From assembly GCA_905215645.1 (NCBI GenBank), contig CAJMQS010000001.1:132998-196997 (forward strand): a DNA stretch of 64,000 nt, in the 5' to 3' direction. A program made the position numbers and the translations under genes. How positions within the stretch are numbered: the stretch's first letter is position 1; each line of letters opens with the position of its first letter. The stretch comes from an uncultured bacterium. Its GTDB lineage: Bacteria; Bacillota; Negativicutes; Acidaminococcales; Acidaminococcaceae. Below are positions 16,338 through 24,523 of this stretch, piece after piece. The notes below the pieces were generated by a model, which ran no database searches, had not been told where the DNA came from, and worked only from the letters and a program-made list of their open reading frames with translations.

Positions 16338-16854
16338 AGATATTCACTCCCAATTTTCTCTGGAATTCCAACAAAGTCCCGTTCCGGGACAGGATGGTGA
16401 GGAGCCCGAAGGCAATGGAACCGCCGATCAGGGTGCCGGCAATGAAGCTGGGCACGTAGAACATCCAGGAAAGCCCGGTGCGGCCCATGAGGATTTCCAT
16501 CACAGGGTAGGAAACCATGGCCCCGATGATCCCGGTACCGATCACTTCACCCAGGCAGGCGGCGATGATCTTGCCCCCGCTGGCCCGGTAGAAAATCCCA
16601 GAAAGCACCGCTCCGAACACCGCCCCGGTAAGGGCCAGCGGCGGGATCCCCATCACCGTCATCCGGATGATGCCGATCAAGGTGGCGCACAAAAGAGAAT
16701 ACCAGGGCCCCAGCATCACCGAACAGGTAATGTTGATCAGATGGGCCATGGGGCACATGCCTTCCACCCGCAGGATGGGCGAAATCACGACCCCCAAGCC
16801 GATCATCATGGACAAAAATACCAGACGCAGGACTTTTTGCTGTTTGCTTTCCAT
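16267..16854 (-). CDS. thiW: ThiW, ECF transporter substrate-binding membrane component for thiazole
   Basis: A 195-residue hydrophobic S-component with five to six membrane segments. The family motif VEGMCPMAHLINI and GPWYSLLCATLIGIIRMTVMG are visible. S-components bind the vitamin precursor and use a shared EcfAAT energizing module encoded elsewhere. ATG 16854 lies just after GGAG and seven T residues. It is the first gene before thiM, and the ribosome-binding site is inside the 3' arm of a leader stem, which suggests control by RNA structure. Confidence 0.88.
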   Translation of the reverse strand: MESKQQKVLRLVFLSMMIGLGVVISPILRVEGMCPMAHLINITCSVMLGPWYSLLCATLIGIIRMTVMGIPPLALTGAVFGAVLSGIFYRASGGKIIAACLGEVIGTGIIGAMVSYPVMEILMGRTGLSWMFYVPSFIAGTLIGGSIAFGLLTILSRNGTLLEFQRKLGVNIYDRGSHQQAAQDLYGHHVQGEGK

Positions 16855-17050
16855 AAAAAAACTCCACTCCTTTATGGACCGGCGGGCCGATCCTTCAGGC
16901 GTGGAGTCGATTCCATTTCCGTATCCATTCCACAGCGCCAAAAGACGGACTGAGCCAGTCGTAACGGTCGGTACTGTGGTACCCTCTCAACCCGGCACAC
17001 GGGCTCCCTCGCTGCAAAATGAATACCGATCCAGGGCGCTCCCCCTCGAT
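16855..17050 (-). promoter_or_regulatory. Structured leader of thiW, not a canonical TPP riboswitch
   Basis: On the minus strand CAGCG (17010-17014) pairs with CGCTG (16933-16937). Between them are three hairpins: CCCG/CGGG (16991-17003), GGTAC/GTACC (16970-16983) and GACTG/CAGTC (16948-16960). A GGGAGCC and TTGAGA around the first hairpin recall the THI box, but the highly conserved CCTGATC and the CAGCG-TAGGGA end are missing. Downstream, ACTCCAC (16901-16907) pairs with GTGGAGT (16861-16867) followed by a T-run, a stem that would act as terminator and would also hide the thiW ribosome-binding site. Confidence 0.6.
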
Positions 17051-17057
17051 CGCATTT

Positions 17058-17086
17058 AGTATAGCAGATTGGGAGAGATTGTTCAA
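17058..17086 (-). promoter_or_regulatory. Promoter of thiW-thiM
   Basis: On the minus strand TTGAAC (17081-17086), a 17-base spacer and TATACT (17058-17063). The -35 box overlaps the stop codon of the upstream MATE gene. Confidence 0.75.
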
Positions 17087-18432
17087 GGGGAGCCGGGGAT
17101 CAGCCTCTTTTTCCGCATCTCCCGCCAGAACAGGGCCCCGATCAGCACATCGGCGGCCAGCCAGCTCAAAGGGTAGCAATACATGATGTTCCGATAGGTG
17201 GGATTGGCGGCGTACGCGGTGGCCAGCCACAGGAGCCGGGTACCCACGATGCTCACCAGCATGGCCAGGGCCGGTGCCAGGGAATTCCCGAACCCCCGCA
17301 GGGAGGCGGACAGGCTTTCGTAGATGGTGGACAGGAAATAGAACCCGATGATCAGATGGATCCGCATGACCCCCAGATCCACGGCTTCTTCCTGGAGCCC
17401 AAAGATTTCCAGGAAAGGCCGGGCTGCCAGGAACACCAGCCCGATCAGGCCGCAGGTGAACAGGAAGTTCAGGCACAGCCCCCGGCGCACCACTTCCCGG
17501 CAGCGCTTCAGGTTCCCAGCCCCGAAATTCTGGCTGGTGAAGGTAGTGATGGCCTGGCCGAACGCGATGATGAAAGGATAGCTGTTGATTTCCAGTACAT
17601 AGGCTGCCGCCGAAGCCGCCATGGCCAAGGCTCCTTCGCTGTTGATGGCGGACTGGATCACCATATTGGACAGGTTGAACACCATGCCCTGGATCCCGGC
17701 AGGCACCCCCACCCGGAGGATTTCCCGGATGTCTTCCCAGCGGATCCGGACAGCTCCCGGATAAAAATGGAGCACCCCATGTTCATAGCGGAGCATCCGG
17801 AGCAGGAGCCCGGAACTTACATAATTGGCCACCGCCGTAGCCACTACCACGCCGGCCAAGCCGAACCCCAGAAAGACCGCCAGAAAATTCCCTGCGATAT
17901 TGACCAGGCTGGCGGTGACCAGAGACAGCAGCGGAGTTCGGACATTCCCATGGCTGCGGTAAATGGCAGAGAGAAAATCGTACAGGGTCATCCCCGGCAT
18001 GCCCAACAGGTAAATCCGCAGGTAGAATTCTGAGGCATCCCGTACTTCAGCAGGGACCCCCATCCATCCCATGAGGGGTCCGGCCAGGATTTCTCCCACC
18101 ACCAGGATGAAAAGGCCGGTCAAAAGGGCCATGAGCACTGTGGTATGGACAGCTCCCGACGCTTCTTTCAGCTGCCGGCCTCCCAGGCGCCGGGCAATGA
18201 GCACATTGGCCCCTAGGGAGATCCCCAAAAAGAGATTGACCATGACCCCGATCACCGGGGCATTATTTCCCACCGCCGCCAGGGCTTCCGTCCCCACGTA
18301 CCGGCCCAGGACCATGATGTCCGCCGTATTGAACATCTGCTGCAGGATCCCGATCAGAGCCACCGGGATGGCAAATTGAAACAAAGGCTTCGTCAGAGAG
18401 CCTTCCAGCATATTGATTTGAGAAGCAGCCAA
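17083..18432 (-). CDS. MATE-family efflux transporter
   Basis: The 449-residue inner-membrane protein has twelve hydrophobic segments in two homologous halves, as in NorM/DinF-type Na+- or H+-driven multidrug exporters. Family markers include FNTADIMVLGRYVGTEALAAVG near residue 35 and NFGAGNLKRC near residue 305. The likely start is TTG 18432, ten bases after AGAGAGG; the first ATG (18411) has no site and would trim the N-terminus by seven residues. Substrate unknown. Confidence 0.9.
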   Translation of the reverse strand: MAASQINMLEGSLTKPLFQFAIPVALIGILQQMFNTADIMVLGRYVGTEALAAVGNNAPVIGVMVNLFLGISLGANVLIARRLGGRQLKEASGAVHTTVLMALLTGLFILVVGEILAGPLMGWMGVPAEVRDASEFYLRIYLLGMPGMTLYDFLSAIYRSHGNVRTPLLSLVTASLVNIAGNFLAVFLGFGLAGVVVATAVANYVSSGLLLRMLRYEHGVLHFYPGAVRIRWEDIREILRVGVPAGIQGMVFNLSNMVIQSAINSEGALAMAASAAAYVLEINSYPFIIAFGQAITTFTSQNFGAGNLKRCREVVRRGLCLNFLFTCGLIGLVFLAARPFLEIFGLQEEAVDLGVMRIHLIIGFYFLSTIYESLSASLRGFGNSLAPALAMLVSIVGTRLLWLATAYAANPTYRNIMYCYPLSWLAADVLIGALFWREMRKKRLIPGSP

Positions 18433-18492
18433 CGCACTGATTCCTCTCTTTCCAAATGATTTCGAATGAATCTATTATACACATTACACTGC

Positions 18493-18526
18493 AAAAAAAG
18501 AACCCGTCCCCCAAAAGGGCGGGTCC
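18493..18526 (-). terminator. Terminator after nrdD
   Basis: AACCCGTCCC (501-510 of this kilobase) pairs, with wobble, with GGGCGGGTCC (18517-18526); the minus strand then has seven T residues (18493-18499). It lies about 60 bases after the nrdD stop. Confidence 0.75.
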
Positions 18527-18584
18527 TTTCCTTATTGCGCGCTCCAGACTTCTGACGCACGACTGGGACTGGCGGCTCCAGTCC

Positions 18585-20999
18585 TCACATCCCCTGCTTC
18601 TTGATGAAGGCCCGGATGGGTCCGAACCCTTCAATCTTGTTCAAGGTATCTCCCTGGTTCACCAGCAGGGTGGGTGCACTCTGGACCTGGTATTTTTCGG
18701 CCAGTTCCGGATGTTCTTCTGCGAAGATCTCTGTAAAGGCAGCTCCGTGTTTCTCCAGCTCCCGGACGGCCATCTTGCAGTTGGGGCAGGTATGGGTCCC
18801 GAAAAGGATCCAGGTGTTTTCCTGTTCCGTCCCGGTCTTGGCCAGATGTTTCGCATCCGCCGGAGCCGGTTTCACCGCCGGCTTCTGGAACACCGGCCGT
18901 TCCTGGGGAGCTTCCCCCTTGTGCAGGTGGGACTGGCCCAGATCATAGACTTTCCGGTCCTTGAATTCCTGGACTTTCCCATCGTTCCAGTTCTGCACCG
19001 GCCGGTAATACCCGGTGATCCGACTGTAGACTTCCGTCTTCTCACCGCAGTAGGGGCAGGTATACTGCTCACCCGTCAGATACCCGTGTTCCCGGCAGAT
19101 GCTGTAAGTGGGAGACAGGGTAAAGTACGGCAGTTTGTAATTGTTGGCGATCTTCCGCACCAGTCCGGCGGCAGACTGCCAATCCGGCAATTTTTCGCCT
19201 AAGAAGGCATGGAACACGGTACCGGAGGTGTACAGGGTCTGGAGATCGTCTTCCATATCCAGGGCCGTGAACAGATCCTGGGTATAGCCCACCGGCAGAT
19301 GGGAGGAATTGGTGTAGTACGGGGTCCCATGTTCATTGGCGGTGATGATGTCCGGATACTGTTCCTTGTCATGCTTGGCCAGCCGGTAGGTGGTGGATTC
19401 CGCCGGCGTGGCTTCCAGGTTGTACAGATCTCCGTATTTTTCCTGGTAATCCTTCAGCCGTTCCCGCATATGGACCAGCACTTCTTTGGTGAAGGCCAGG
19501 GTTTCCGGATGGGTCAGGTCCTTCCGCAGCCAGTTGGCGTTGAGCCCCACTTCGTTCATGCCGATGAGGCCGATGGTGCTGAAATGGTTCTTGAAGGTCC
19601 CCAGATACCGTTTGGTATAAGGATACAGCCCTGCATCCAGCAGCTTGGTGATCACCGTCCGCTTGGTCTTCAGGCTCCGGGCGGCAATGTCCATCATGTG
19701 GTCCAGCCGGTCATAGAAATCCTGCTTGTCCTTGGCCAGGTAGGCGATCCGGGGCATGTTGATGGTGACCACCCCTACGGAACCGGTGGATTCTCCGGAC
19801 CCGAAGAAGCCCCCGGATTTCTTCCGCAGTTCCCGCAGATCCAGCCGCAGCCGGCAGCACATGCTCCGCACATCGCTGGGCTTCATATCGGAATTGATAT
19901 AGTTGGAGAAATAAGGCGTGCCGTATTTGGCGGTCATTTCAAAGAGCAGCCGGTTGTTTTCCGTTTCGCTCCAGTCGAAATCCTTAGTGATGGAATAGGT
20001 GGGGATGGGATACTGGAACCCTCTCCCATTGGCGTCCCCTTCGATCATATTCTCGATGAAGGCCTTGTTCACCATATCCATTTCTTTCTTGCAGTCCCCA
20101 TAGGTGAAGTCCTGCTCTTTGCCCCCTACGATGGCGGGCACATCCTTCAGATCCTCCGGGCAGGTCCAGTCCAGGGTGATGTTGGAAAAAGGTGCCTGGG
20201 TGCCCCACCGGCTGGGGGTATTCACGCCGTAGATGAAGGACTGGACGCATTGTTTCACTTCTTTGTAGCTCAGGTTGTCCTTCTTCACAAAAGGCGCCAG
20301 GTAGGTATCAAAGGAAGAAAAGGCCTGGGCTCCGGCCCATTCGTTCTGCATGATCCCCAGGAAGTTCACCATCTGGTTGCACAGGGTGGAAAGGTGGCTG
20401 GCGGGAGAAGAAGTGATCTTCCCCGGGATCCCCCCCAGTCCTTCCTGGATCAGCTGTTTCAGGCTCCAGCCGGCACAGTAGCCGGTGAGCATGCTCAGAT
20501 CGTGGATGTGCATGGCTGCGCTTTTGTGGGCATCGGCCACTTCTTTGTCATAGATCTCATTGAGCCAGTAGTTGGCAGTAATGGCCCCGCTGTTGGAAAG
20601 GATCAGCCCGCCCACCGAATAGGTGACGGTGGAATTTTCCTTCACCCGCCAGTCATTGACCCGCAGGTAGTTGTCCACCAGTTCCTTGTAGTTCAAAAGG
20701 GAAGAATTGACGTTCCGGATCTGTTCCCGCTGCTTCCGATACAGGATATAGGCCTTTGCCACATCGGCATAGCCGGAATCGGACAGGATCTTTTCCACAC
20801 TGTCCTGGATGCTTTCCACACTGATCAGATCGTCTTTAATCTTGGAATCGAAGTCAGCCGTCACCTGCAGAGCCAGCATATTGATGATGCTGGGATGATA
20901 GTTCTTATGGAGTGCTTCGAATGCTTTGGTAATGGCACTGCTGATCTTGGTCACGTCAAAATCAACGATCTTGCCATCGCGTTTAACCACGGAATACAT
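18585..20999 (-). CDS. nrdD: Anaerobic (class III) ribonucleotide reductase with fused thioredoxin-fold domain
   Basis: It reduces ribonucleoside triphosphates to deoxy forms under anoxia with a glycyl radical. The 804 residues include an N-terminal ATP-cone (about 1-95), the catalytic barrel, a Cys cluster (YTCPYCG), and the glycyl-radical motif RITGYYRPV near residue 660. Unusually, after a Pro/Ala/Lys linker, residues about 724-804 form a thioredoxin/glutaredoxin-like domain with C-P-N-C at 738-741 and the cis-proline SAPTL. I chose ATG 20999, eight bases after GAGGGA; an earlier start at 21050 would add 17 residues. nrdG is just upstream and NrdR-like boxes lie between them. Confidence 0.93.
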   Translation of the reverse strand: MYSVVKRDGKIVDFDVTKISSAITKAFEALHKNYHPSIINMLALQVTADFDSKIKDDLISVESIQDSVEKILSDSGYADVAKAYILYRKQREQIRNVNSSLLNYKELVDNYLRVNDWRVKENSTVTYSVGGLILSNSGAITANYWLNEIYDKEVADAHKSAAMHIHDLSMLTGYCAGWSLKQLIQEGLGGIPGKITSSPASHLSTLCNQMVNFLGIMQNEWAGAQAFSSFDTYLAPFVKKDNLSYKEVKQCVQSFIYGVNTPSRWGTQAPFSNITLDWTCPEDLKDVPAIVGGKEQDFTYGDCKKEMDMVNKAFIENMIEGDANGRGFQYPIPTYSITKDFDWSETENNRLLFEMTAKYGTPYFSNYINSDMKPSDVRSMCCRLRLDLRELRKKSGGFFGSGESTGSVGVVTINMPRIAYLAKDKQDFYDRLDHMMDIAARSLKTKRTVITKLLDAGLYPYTKRYLGTFKNHFSTIGLIGMNEVGLNANWLRKDLTHPETLAFTKEVLVHMRERLKDYQEKYGDLYNLEATPAESTTYRLAKHDKEQYPDIITANEHGTPYYTNSSHLPVGYTQDLFTALDMEDDLQTLYTSGTVFHAFLGEKLPDWQSAAGLVRKIANNYKLPYFTLSPTYSICREHGYLTGEQYTCPYCGEKTEVYSRITGYYRPVQNWNDGKVQEFKDRKVYDLGQSHLHKGEAPQERPVFQKPAVKPAPADAKHLAKTGTEQENTWILFGTHTCPNCKMAVRELEKHGAAFTEIFAEEHPELAEKYQVQSAPTLLVNQGDTLNKIEGFGPIRAFIKKQGM

Positions 21000-21071
21000 G
21001 GCTTCATTCCCTCTTTCTCTCAAAATTGCTTTTCCGTAATGCTCTTTCATTGTAGAACGGTTTTCCTAGAT

Positions 21072-21119
21072 TGTCAATATGTAGTGGTTATATACAACGT
21101 TGTATACTAAATGTTGTGT
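21072..21119 (-). promoter_or_regulatory. Pair of NrdR-like boxes before nrdD
   Basis: ATACTAAATGTTGTGT at 21104-21119 and, on the minus strand, CCACTACATATTGACA at 21072-21087 resemble the 16-base NrdR box; their centres are 32 bases apart, three helical turns, as in known NrdR targets. A perfect 16-base palindrome, TATACAACGTTGTATA, lies at 21091-21106 and overlaps the second box. A TATATA in the palindrome region may be the -10 of an nrdD promoter. Confidence 0.55.
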
Positions 21120-21830
21120 CTACACGCCACGTATCATGACACGTTCGGCAATGGGCTCCAATAAGGCTCCGTACCGTTCCAGGGTCTTCCTGTCCGGTGC
21201 GGTGAAGCCGGCGAAAGGGACCGTTTCCCGATCCTTGAAAGCCTGGAGGTAAAAAGCCGGGATTTTTTTCCCTGTTTTGGCAGCCAGCGGCCGGAGGAAG
21301 TCCCTGATTTTTTCGAACGACTGTTCATTATGGAGCTGTTCCACAACCGTTGTACGAAGCTCAAAGGGAGTCTCCCCTTCCAGCAATAGTTCCAGGCTCC
21401 GGGCTACCGCTTCCACCGGTACGTCCTCTCGGCCGGTGGTGATCCCGTACTGGTCCGGGGCATTTTTCCAGTCCATGGCCACATAATCCACCAGTCCCTC
21501 CCGGAGGATCTGTTCCAGGCAATGGGGGAAACAGCCGTTGGTATCCAGTTTCACCAAGAGACCTTGTCTTTTCAGCCGTTCCAGGAAAGCGGGCAGATCC
21601 GGCTGGAGGCAGGGCTCGCCGCCGCTGACCACTACGGCGTCCAGGATGCCCCTGCGGGCTTTCAAATAAGCGAATACTTCCTGGATATCCTGGTCCGGGA
21701 TCGGGCCATCCAAGAGTTCGCTGTTGTGGCAGTAAGGGCAGCGGAGATTGCAGCCCCCGGTAAAAAGGGTACAGGCCACTTTCCCCGGATAATCCACCAA
21801 AGATACTTTTTGCCAGCCAGCAATATGCAT
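21120..21830 (-). CDS. nrdG: Anaerobic ribonucleotide reductase activating enzyme
   Basis: This radical SAM enzyme installs the glycyl radical on NrdD. The 236-residue protein has the CxxxCxxC iron-sulfur motif in GGCNLRCPYCHN (about residue 27), the SGGEPCL motif near residue 70, and KLDTNGCFP. The start MHIAGWQKVSLVDYPGK is typical of this family (ATG 21830, after GGGGGAG). An extended -10 (TGATATAAT, TATAAT at 21862-21867 on the minus strand) lies upstream. It stands before nrdD on the same strand. Confidence 0.93.
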   Translation of the reverse strand: MHIAGWQKVSLVDYPGKVACTLFTGGCNLRCPYCHNSELLDGPIPDQDIQEVFAYLKARRGILDAVVVSGGEPCLQPDLPAFLERLKRQGLLVKLDTNGCFPHCLEQILREGLVDYVAMDWKNAPDQYGITTGREDVPVEAVARSLELLLEGETPFELRTTVVEQLHNEQSFEKIRDFLRPLAAKTGKKIPAFYLQAFKDRETVPFAGFTAPDRKTLERYGALLEPIAERVMIRGV

Positions 21831-21963
21831 GGTGCTCCCCCCTTCCTGCAAAATCGTACCTATTATATCACGGCTAAGAAAATAATAAAGTCTTGACAAA
21901 ACGTATGTTCAAGAAACACAAGGCTGGAAGCCCTTCCCAGTCTTTCATTTTTTTCAGGCATAC

Positions 21964-21995
21964 AAAAAGAGGATCCCCTGGAGCAGGATCCTCTT
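21964..21995 (-). terminator. Terminator of gltS
   Basis: AAGAGGATCC (21967-21976) pairs with GGATCCTCTT (21986-21995), and T residues follow on the minus strand. It lies about 40 bases after the gltS stop. Confidence 0.85.
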
Positions 21996-22033
21996 CCTGA
22001 TTTTGCTGGATAAGCTGATGGTTTCTCCTCGGC

Positions 22034-23275
22034 TTACAGGCCCATAGCCATCTGCATGGCATGTGCGATATCCAGGAACTTACTGATGATGATGGCGTTG
22101 GTGATGTTGCTCAGGAACCCGCCGATCACCGGCACGACGAAGAAGGCCAGTTTGGAATAACGGTACTTCTTGCAGACGGCGGTCATGGTTACCATGGACA
22201 CGGGCACAGCACCCAAGCCGAAGCCGGTATGGCCCACGGCGATGACAGCTGCATCGTAGTTCTTGCCCATGCCGAAGAAGTCAACGAAGTATGCGTAGAA
22301 GATGATGAACACAGCCTGGGCCATGCACAGGATGAACAGCTGGAGGCCCATGCCGGCCAGGGTCCACAGTTTCATGGAAATGATGGACATGGAAACGAAC
22401 AGGCCCAGGGAGAAGTCCCCAACGGTATCGATGCCTTCGTACAGGGTGGTATGGTCAGCGCCCTTCTTGGCATCGAAGAACAAACGAATCAGGATGCCTG
22501 CAAACATGCAGCATACGTGGATCGGGAAAGAGATGTGCAGGGCTTTCAGTACGGTGAAGAAGGCACCGCCCAGACCCAGGGCAAAGCACATCAGGTACAT
22601 GGCTTGGACGATATCGCCTTTGTGCATCTGGACACCCATGGTGGATTTCCCGGATGCTTCTTCCATTTCACCCTTCCCATCCAGAGCAGGATCTTCCAGG
22701 TGATGTTTCCGGACGATGAAACGGCCGAAAGGCCCACCGATGATGGCACCGGAAATCAGGCCGAAGGTAGCTGCCGCGATGGCTGCTTCCATAGCGTTCC
22801 CCTGACCGAATTGGACGGCGATAGGAGCAAAAGCTGCTGCGTTGCCGTGGCCGCCAGTCATAGGGATGGAACCGGTCATCATAGCCAGCAGAGGCGGCAC
22901 GGCCAGGACTTTGCCCAGGCCCAGAGCGATCACGTTCTGGATGGCGGCCAGGACGGCAGCGGAAATGCAGAACAGGACCACGTATTTCCCGCCGGTCTTC
23001 AGCAGGCTCAGGCTGGCAGCAGCACCGCTGGCGGCAAAGAAGATGCAGTAGAACAGGCTGTTGGCCACTTTGTAATCGAATTGCAGTTCACAGATACCGG
23101 CATTGTAAAGCAGTAAACTAATGATAGCAAAAATCGTACCGCCGACAACTGCGCCAGGCAGGCAGTACTTCTTCAAGACCGGGAATTTGGCCCGCAGCCA
23201 GTCACCGAACCAGATGGAAAGTACCCCCAATGCCAGGGTGTGGAACATGGATAATTTGATAATCATCCTCTCCAT
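22034..23275 (-). CDS. gltS: Sodium/glutamate symporter
   Basis: An inner-membrane Na+-dependent glutamate uptake protein of 413 residues with about ten to twelve hydrophobic segments in an inverted repeat, matching GltS in length. Typical parts are the first-helix LALGVLSIWFGDWLRAK, GGHGNAAAFAP and HTGFGLGAVPVSMVTM. GGAGGAGG lies seven bases before ATG 23275. Glutamate is the main carbon and energy source of Acidaminococcus-type fermenters, so this gene is probably central to metabolism. It stands alone with its own promoter, upstream palindromes and terminator. Confidence 0.93.
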   Translation of the reverse strand: MERMIIKLSMFHTLALGVLSIWFGDWLRAKFPVLKKYCLPGAVVGGTIFAIISLLLYNAGICELQFDYKVANSLFYCIFFAASGAAASLSLLKTGGKYVVLFCISAAVLAAIQNVIALGLGKVLAVPPLLAMMTGSIPMTGGHGNAAAFAPIAVQFGQGNAMEAAIAAATFGLISGAIIGGPFGRFIVRKHHLEDPALDGKGEMEEASGKSTMGVQMHKGDIVQAMYLMCFALGLGGAFFTVLKALHISFPIHVCCMFAGILIRLFFDAKKGADHTTLYEGIDTVGDFSLGLFVSMSIISMKLWTLAGMGLQLFILCMAQAVFIIFYAYFVDFFGMGKNYDAAVIAVGHTGFGLGAVPVSMVTMTAVCKKYRYSKLAFFVVPVIGGFLSNITNAIIISKFLDIAHAMQMAMGL

Positions 23276-23366
23276 TTAAGATCCTCCTCCAATGAAAGAA
23301 AAAATAAAATATAGTGCGTAAAGCGTGCTGCCAGGCTCCAGCCCCGACAGCCTTCATTACGAAAAT

Positions 23367-23395
23367 ATTTTATCATAGGCAAATTTGAATAACAA
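23367..23395 (-). promoter_or_regulatory. Promoter of gltS
   Basis: On the minus strand TTGTTA (23390-23395), a 17-base spacer and TAAAAT (23367-23372), about 90 bases before the start codon. Confidence 0.65.
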
Positions 23396-23486
23396 GATAA
23401 CTGTCTGAAAATTATCACCAGTAATTGTTATCTTATTTTTTACACAAAATTTTGTGTTGGATTTTGTATACAAATTAACAAAATCC
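23394..23486. promoter_or_regulatory. Cluster of palindromes upstream of gltS
   Basis: An AT-rich block holds four inverted repeats: AAGATAAC/GTTATCTT (23394-23401 with 23427-23434, overlapping the -35), ACACAAAATTTTGTGT (23442-23457), TTTGTATACAAA (23463-23474) and GGATTTTGT/ACAAAATCC (23459-23467 with 23478-23486). They look like operator sites for dimeric regulators. No regulator gene is adjacent. The rest of the 366-base gap to htpX holds only the htpX terminator. Confidence 0.5.
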
Positions 23487-23532
23487 AGGATAAATCCCTA
23501 TAAAATTATGACAATACATGTACAACGTAACG

Positions 23533-23585
23533 AAAAAGAGAGGATTACACGCTTGTAAACCTTTCCCGTGCAATCCTCTCTTTTT
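23533..23585 (-). terminator. Bidirectional terminator after htpX
   Basis: The 15-base arms 23537-23551 and 23567-23581 pair with one mismatch, and both strands have T-runs of five. It ends the long minus-strand cluster that finishes with htpX. Confidence 0.85.
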
Positions 23586-23641
23586 GTCAATATTTCCGTC
23601 TAAAATGTCGGTGGAGCGTGGTCAGCTGTAAACTGCAGATT

Positions 23642-24508
23642 TTAGACCAATGGCTGTATGGTTCCGGCCTGACGCATCTGCTGGGCTTCTGCCCGGAGCC
23701 GTTCGATCCGTTTCTCCGTAGCAGGATGGGTGCTGAAGAGAGCCTGGGCATCCTTGGCGGAGAAAGGAGAAATGATGAACATATGGGCCGTAGCTTCCGT
23801 GGCCCGGGGCATGGTCCGGGTCCTGGCATAGCTTTCGATCTTGGCCAAAGCGTCCGCCAGGGCATCGGGGTCCCCGCTGAGCTGTCCGCCGGTATAATCC
23901 GCCATGTATTCTCGGGTCCGGGAAATGGCCAATTGGATGATGGCCGCTGCCAAAGGAGTCAGCACCAGCATCAGCACCCCTGCGATGGGATTATTCCGCC
24001 GGTCGTCCCGGTCCCCGCCGAACCAGAAGGCGAACCGGGCCATCACAGAGATGATCCCGGCCATCCCAGCTGCAATGGTGCTGATCAGGATGTCGTCATG
24101 CTTCACATGGCTCATCTCGTGGCCCAGCACCCCGGCGATTTCCCGGGGTTCCAGCAATTCCATCAGGCCGGTGGTGACGCACACTGCCGCGTGCTCCGGA
24201 TTCCGTCCCGTGGCAAAGGCATTGGGAAGTACCGTATCAATCACGTAAATCCGGGGCATGGGGAGCTGGGCTCTCTGGGCCAGTCCCTGGACGATCCCAT
24301 ACAGCATGGGCGCACTCTTGGCATCCACCGGCTGTGCGTTGTACTGGGAAATCACCAGCTTGTCACTGTACCAATAAATCACCGCGTTGGAAATCAGGGA
24401 AAAAGCCAGCATCACGGTCATGCCGCTGCTGCCCCCGATATAGTCGCCGATCAAAACCATCAGGCCCGTCATCAGGCCCATGAGCAAGGTTGTTTTCATC
24501 ATGATCAT
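23642..24508 (-). CDS. htpX: Membrane zinc metalloprotease HtpX
   Basis: An M48-family protease of the inner membrane that degrades damaged membrane proteins. The 288-residue protein has two N-terminal membrane segments (residues about 5-35), the zinc motif HEMSHV with the third ligand expected in EYMADY, and two further hydrophobic segments between. The C-terminus FSTHPATEKRIERL is typical. Starts at 24508 or, with better spacing from AGGTG, the third codon (24502). It is the last gene of the cluster. Confidence 0.93.
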   Translation of the reverse strand: MIMMKTTLLMGLMTGLMVLIGDYIGGSSGMTVMLAFSLISNAVIYWYSDKLVISQYNAQPVDAKSAPMLYGIVQGLAQRAQLPMPRIYVIDTVLPNAFATGRNPEHAAVCVTTGLMELLEPREIAGVLGHEMSHVKHDDILISTIAAGMAGIISVMARFAFWFGGDRDDRRNNPIAGVLMLVLTPLAAAIIQLAISRTREYMADYTGGQLSGDPDALADALAKIESYARTRTMPRATEATAHMFIISPFSAKDAQALFSTHPATEKRIERLRAEAQQMRQAGTIQPLV

Positions 24509-24523
24509 TCACCTCGAATTCTC

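Noticed and set aside
16855..17050. Canonical TPP riboswitch or T-box before thiW
   Set aside because: The CCTGATC core and closing motif of TPP switches are missing, and the T-box core GGGTGG-ACC is not there. I keep only a structured leader of unknown class.
19209..21110. Plus-strand 633-residue open frame
   Set aside because: Antisense to nrdD; no recognisable domain and no ribosome-binding site.
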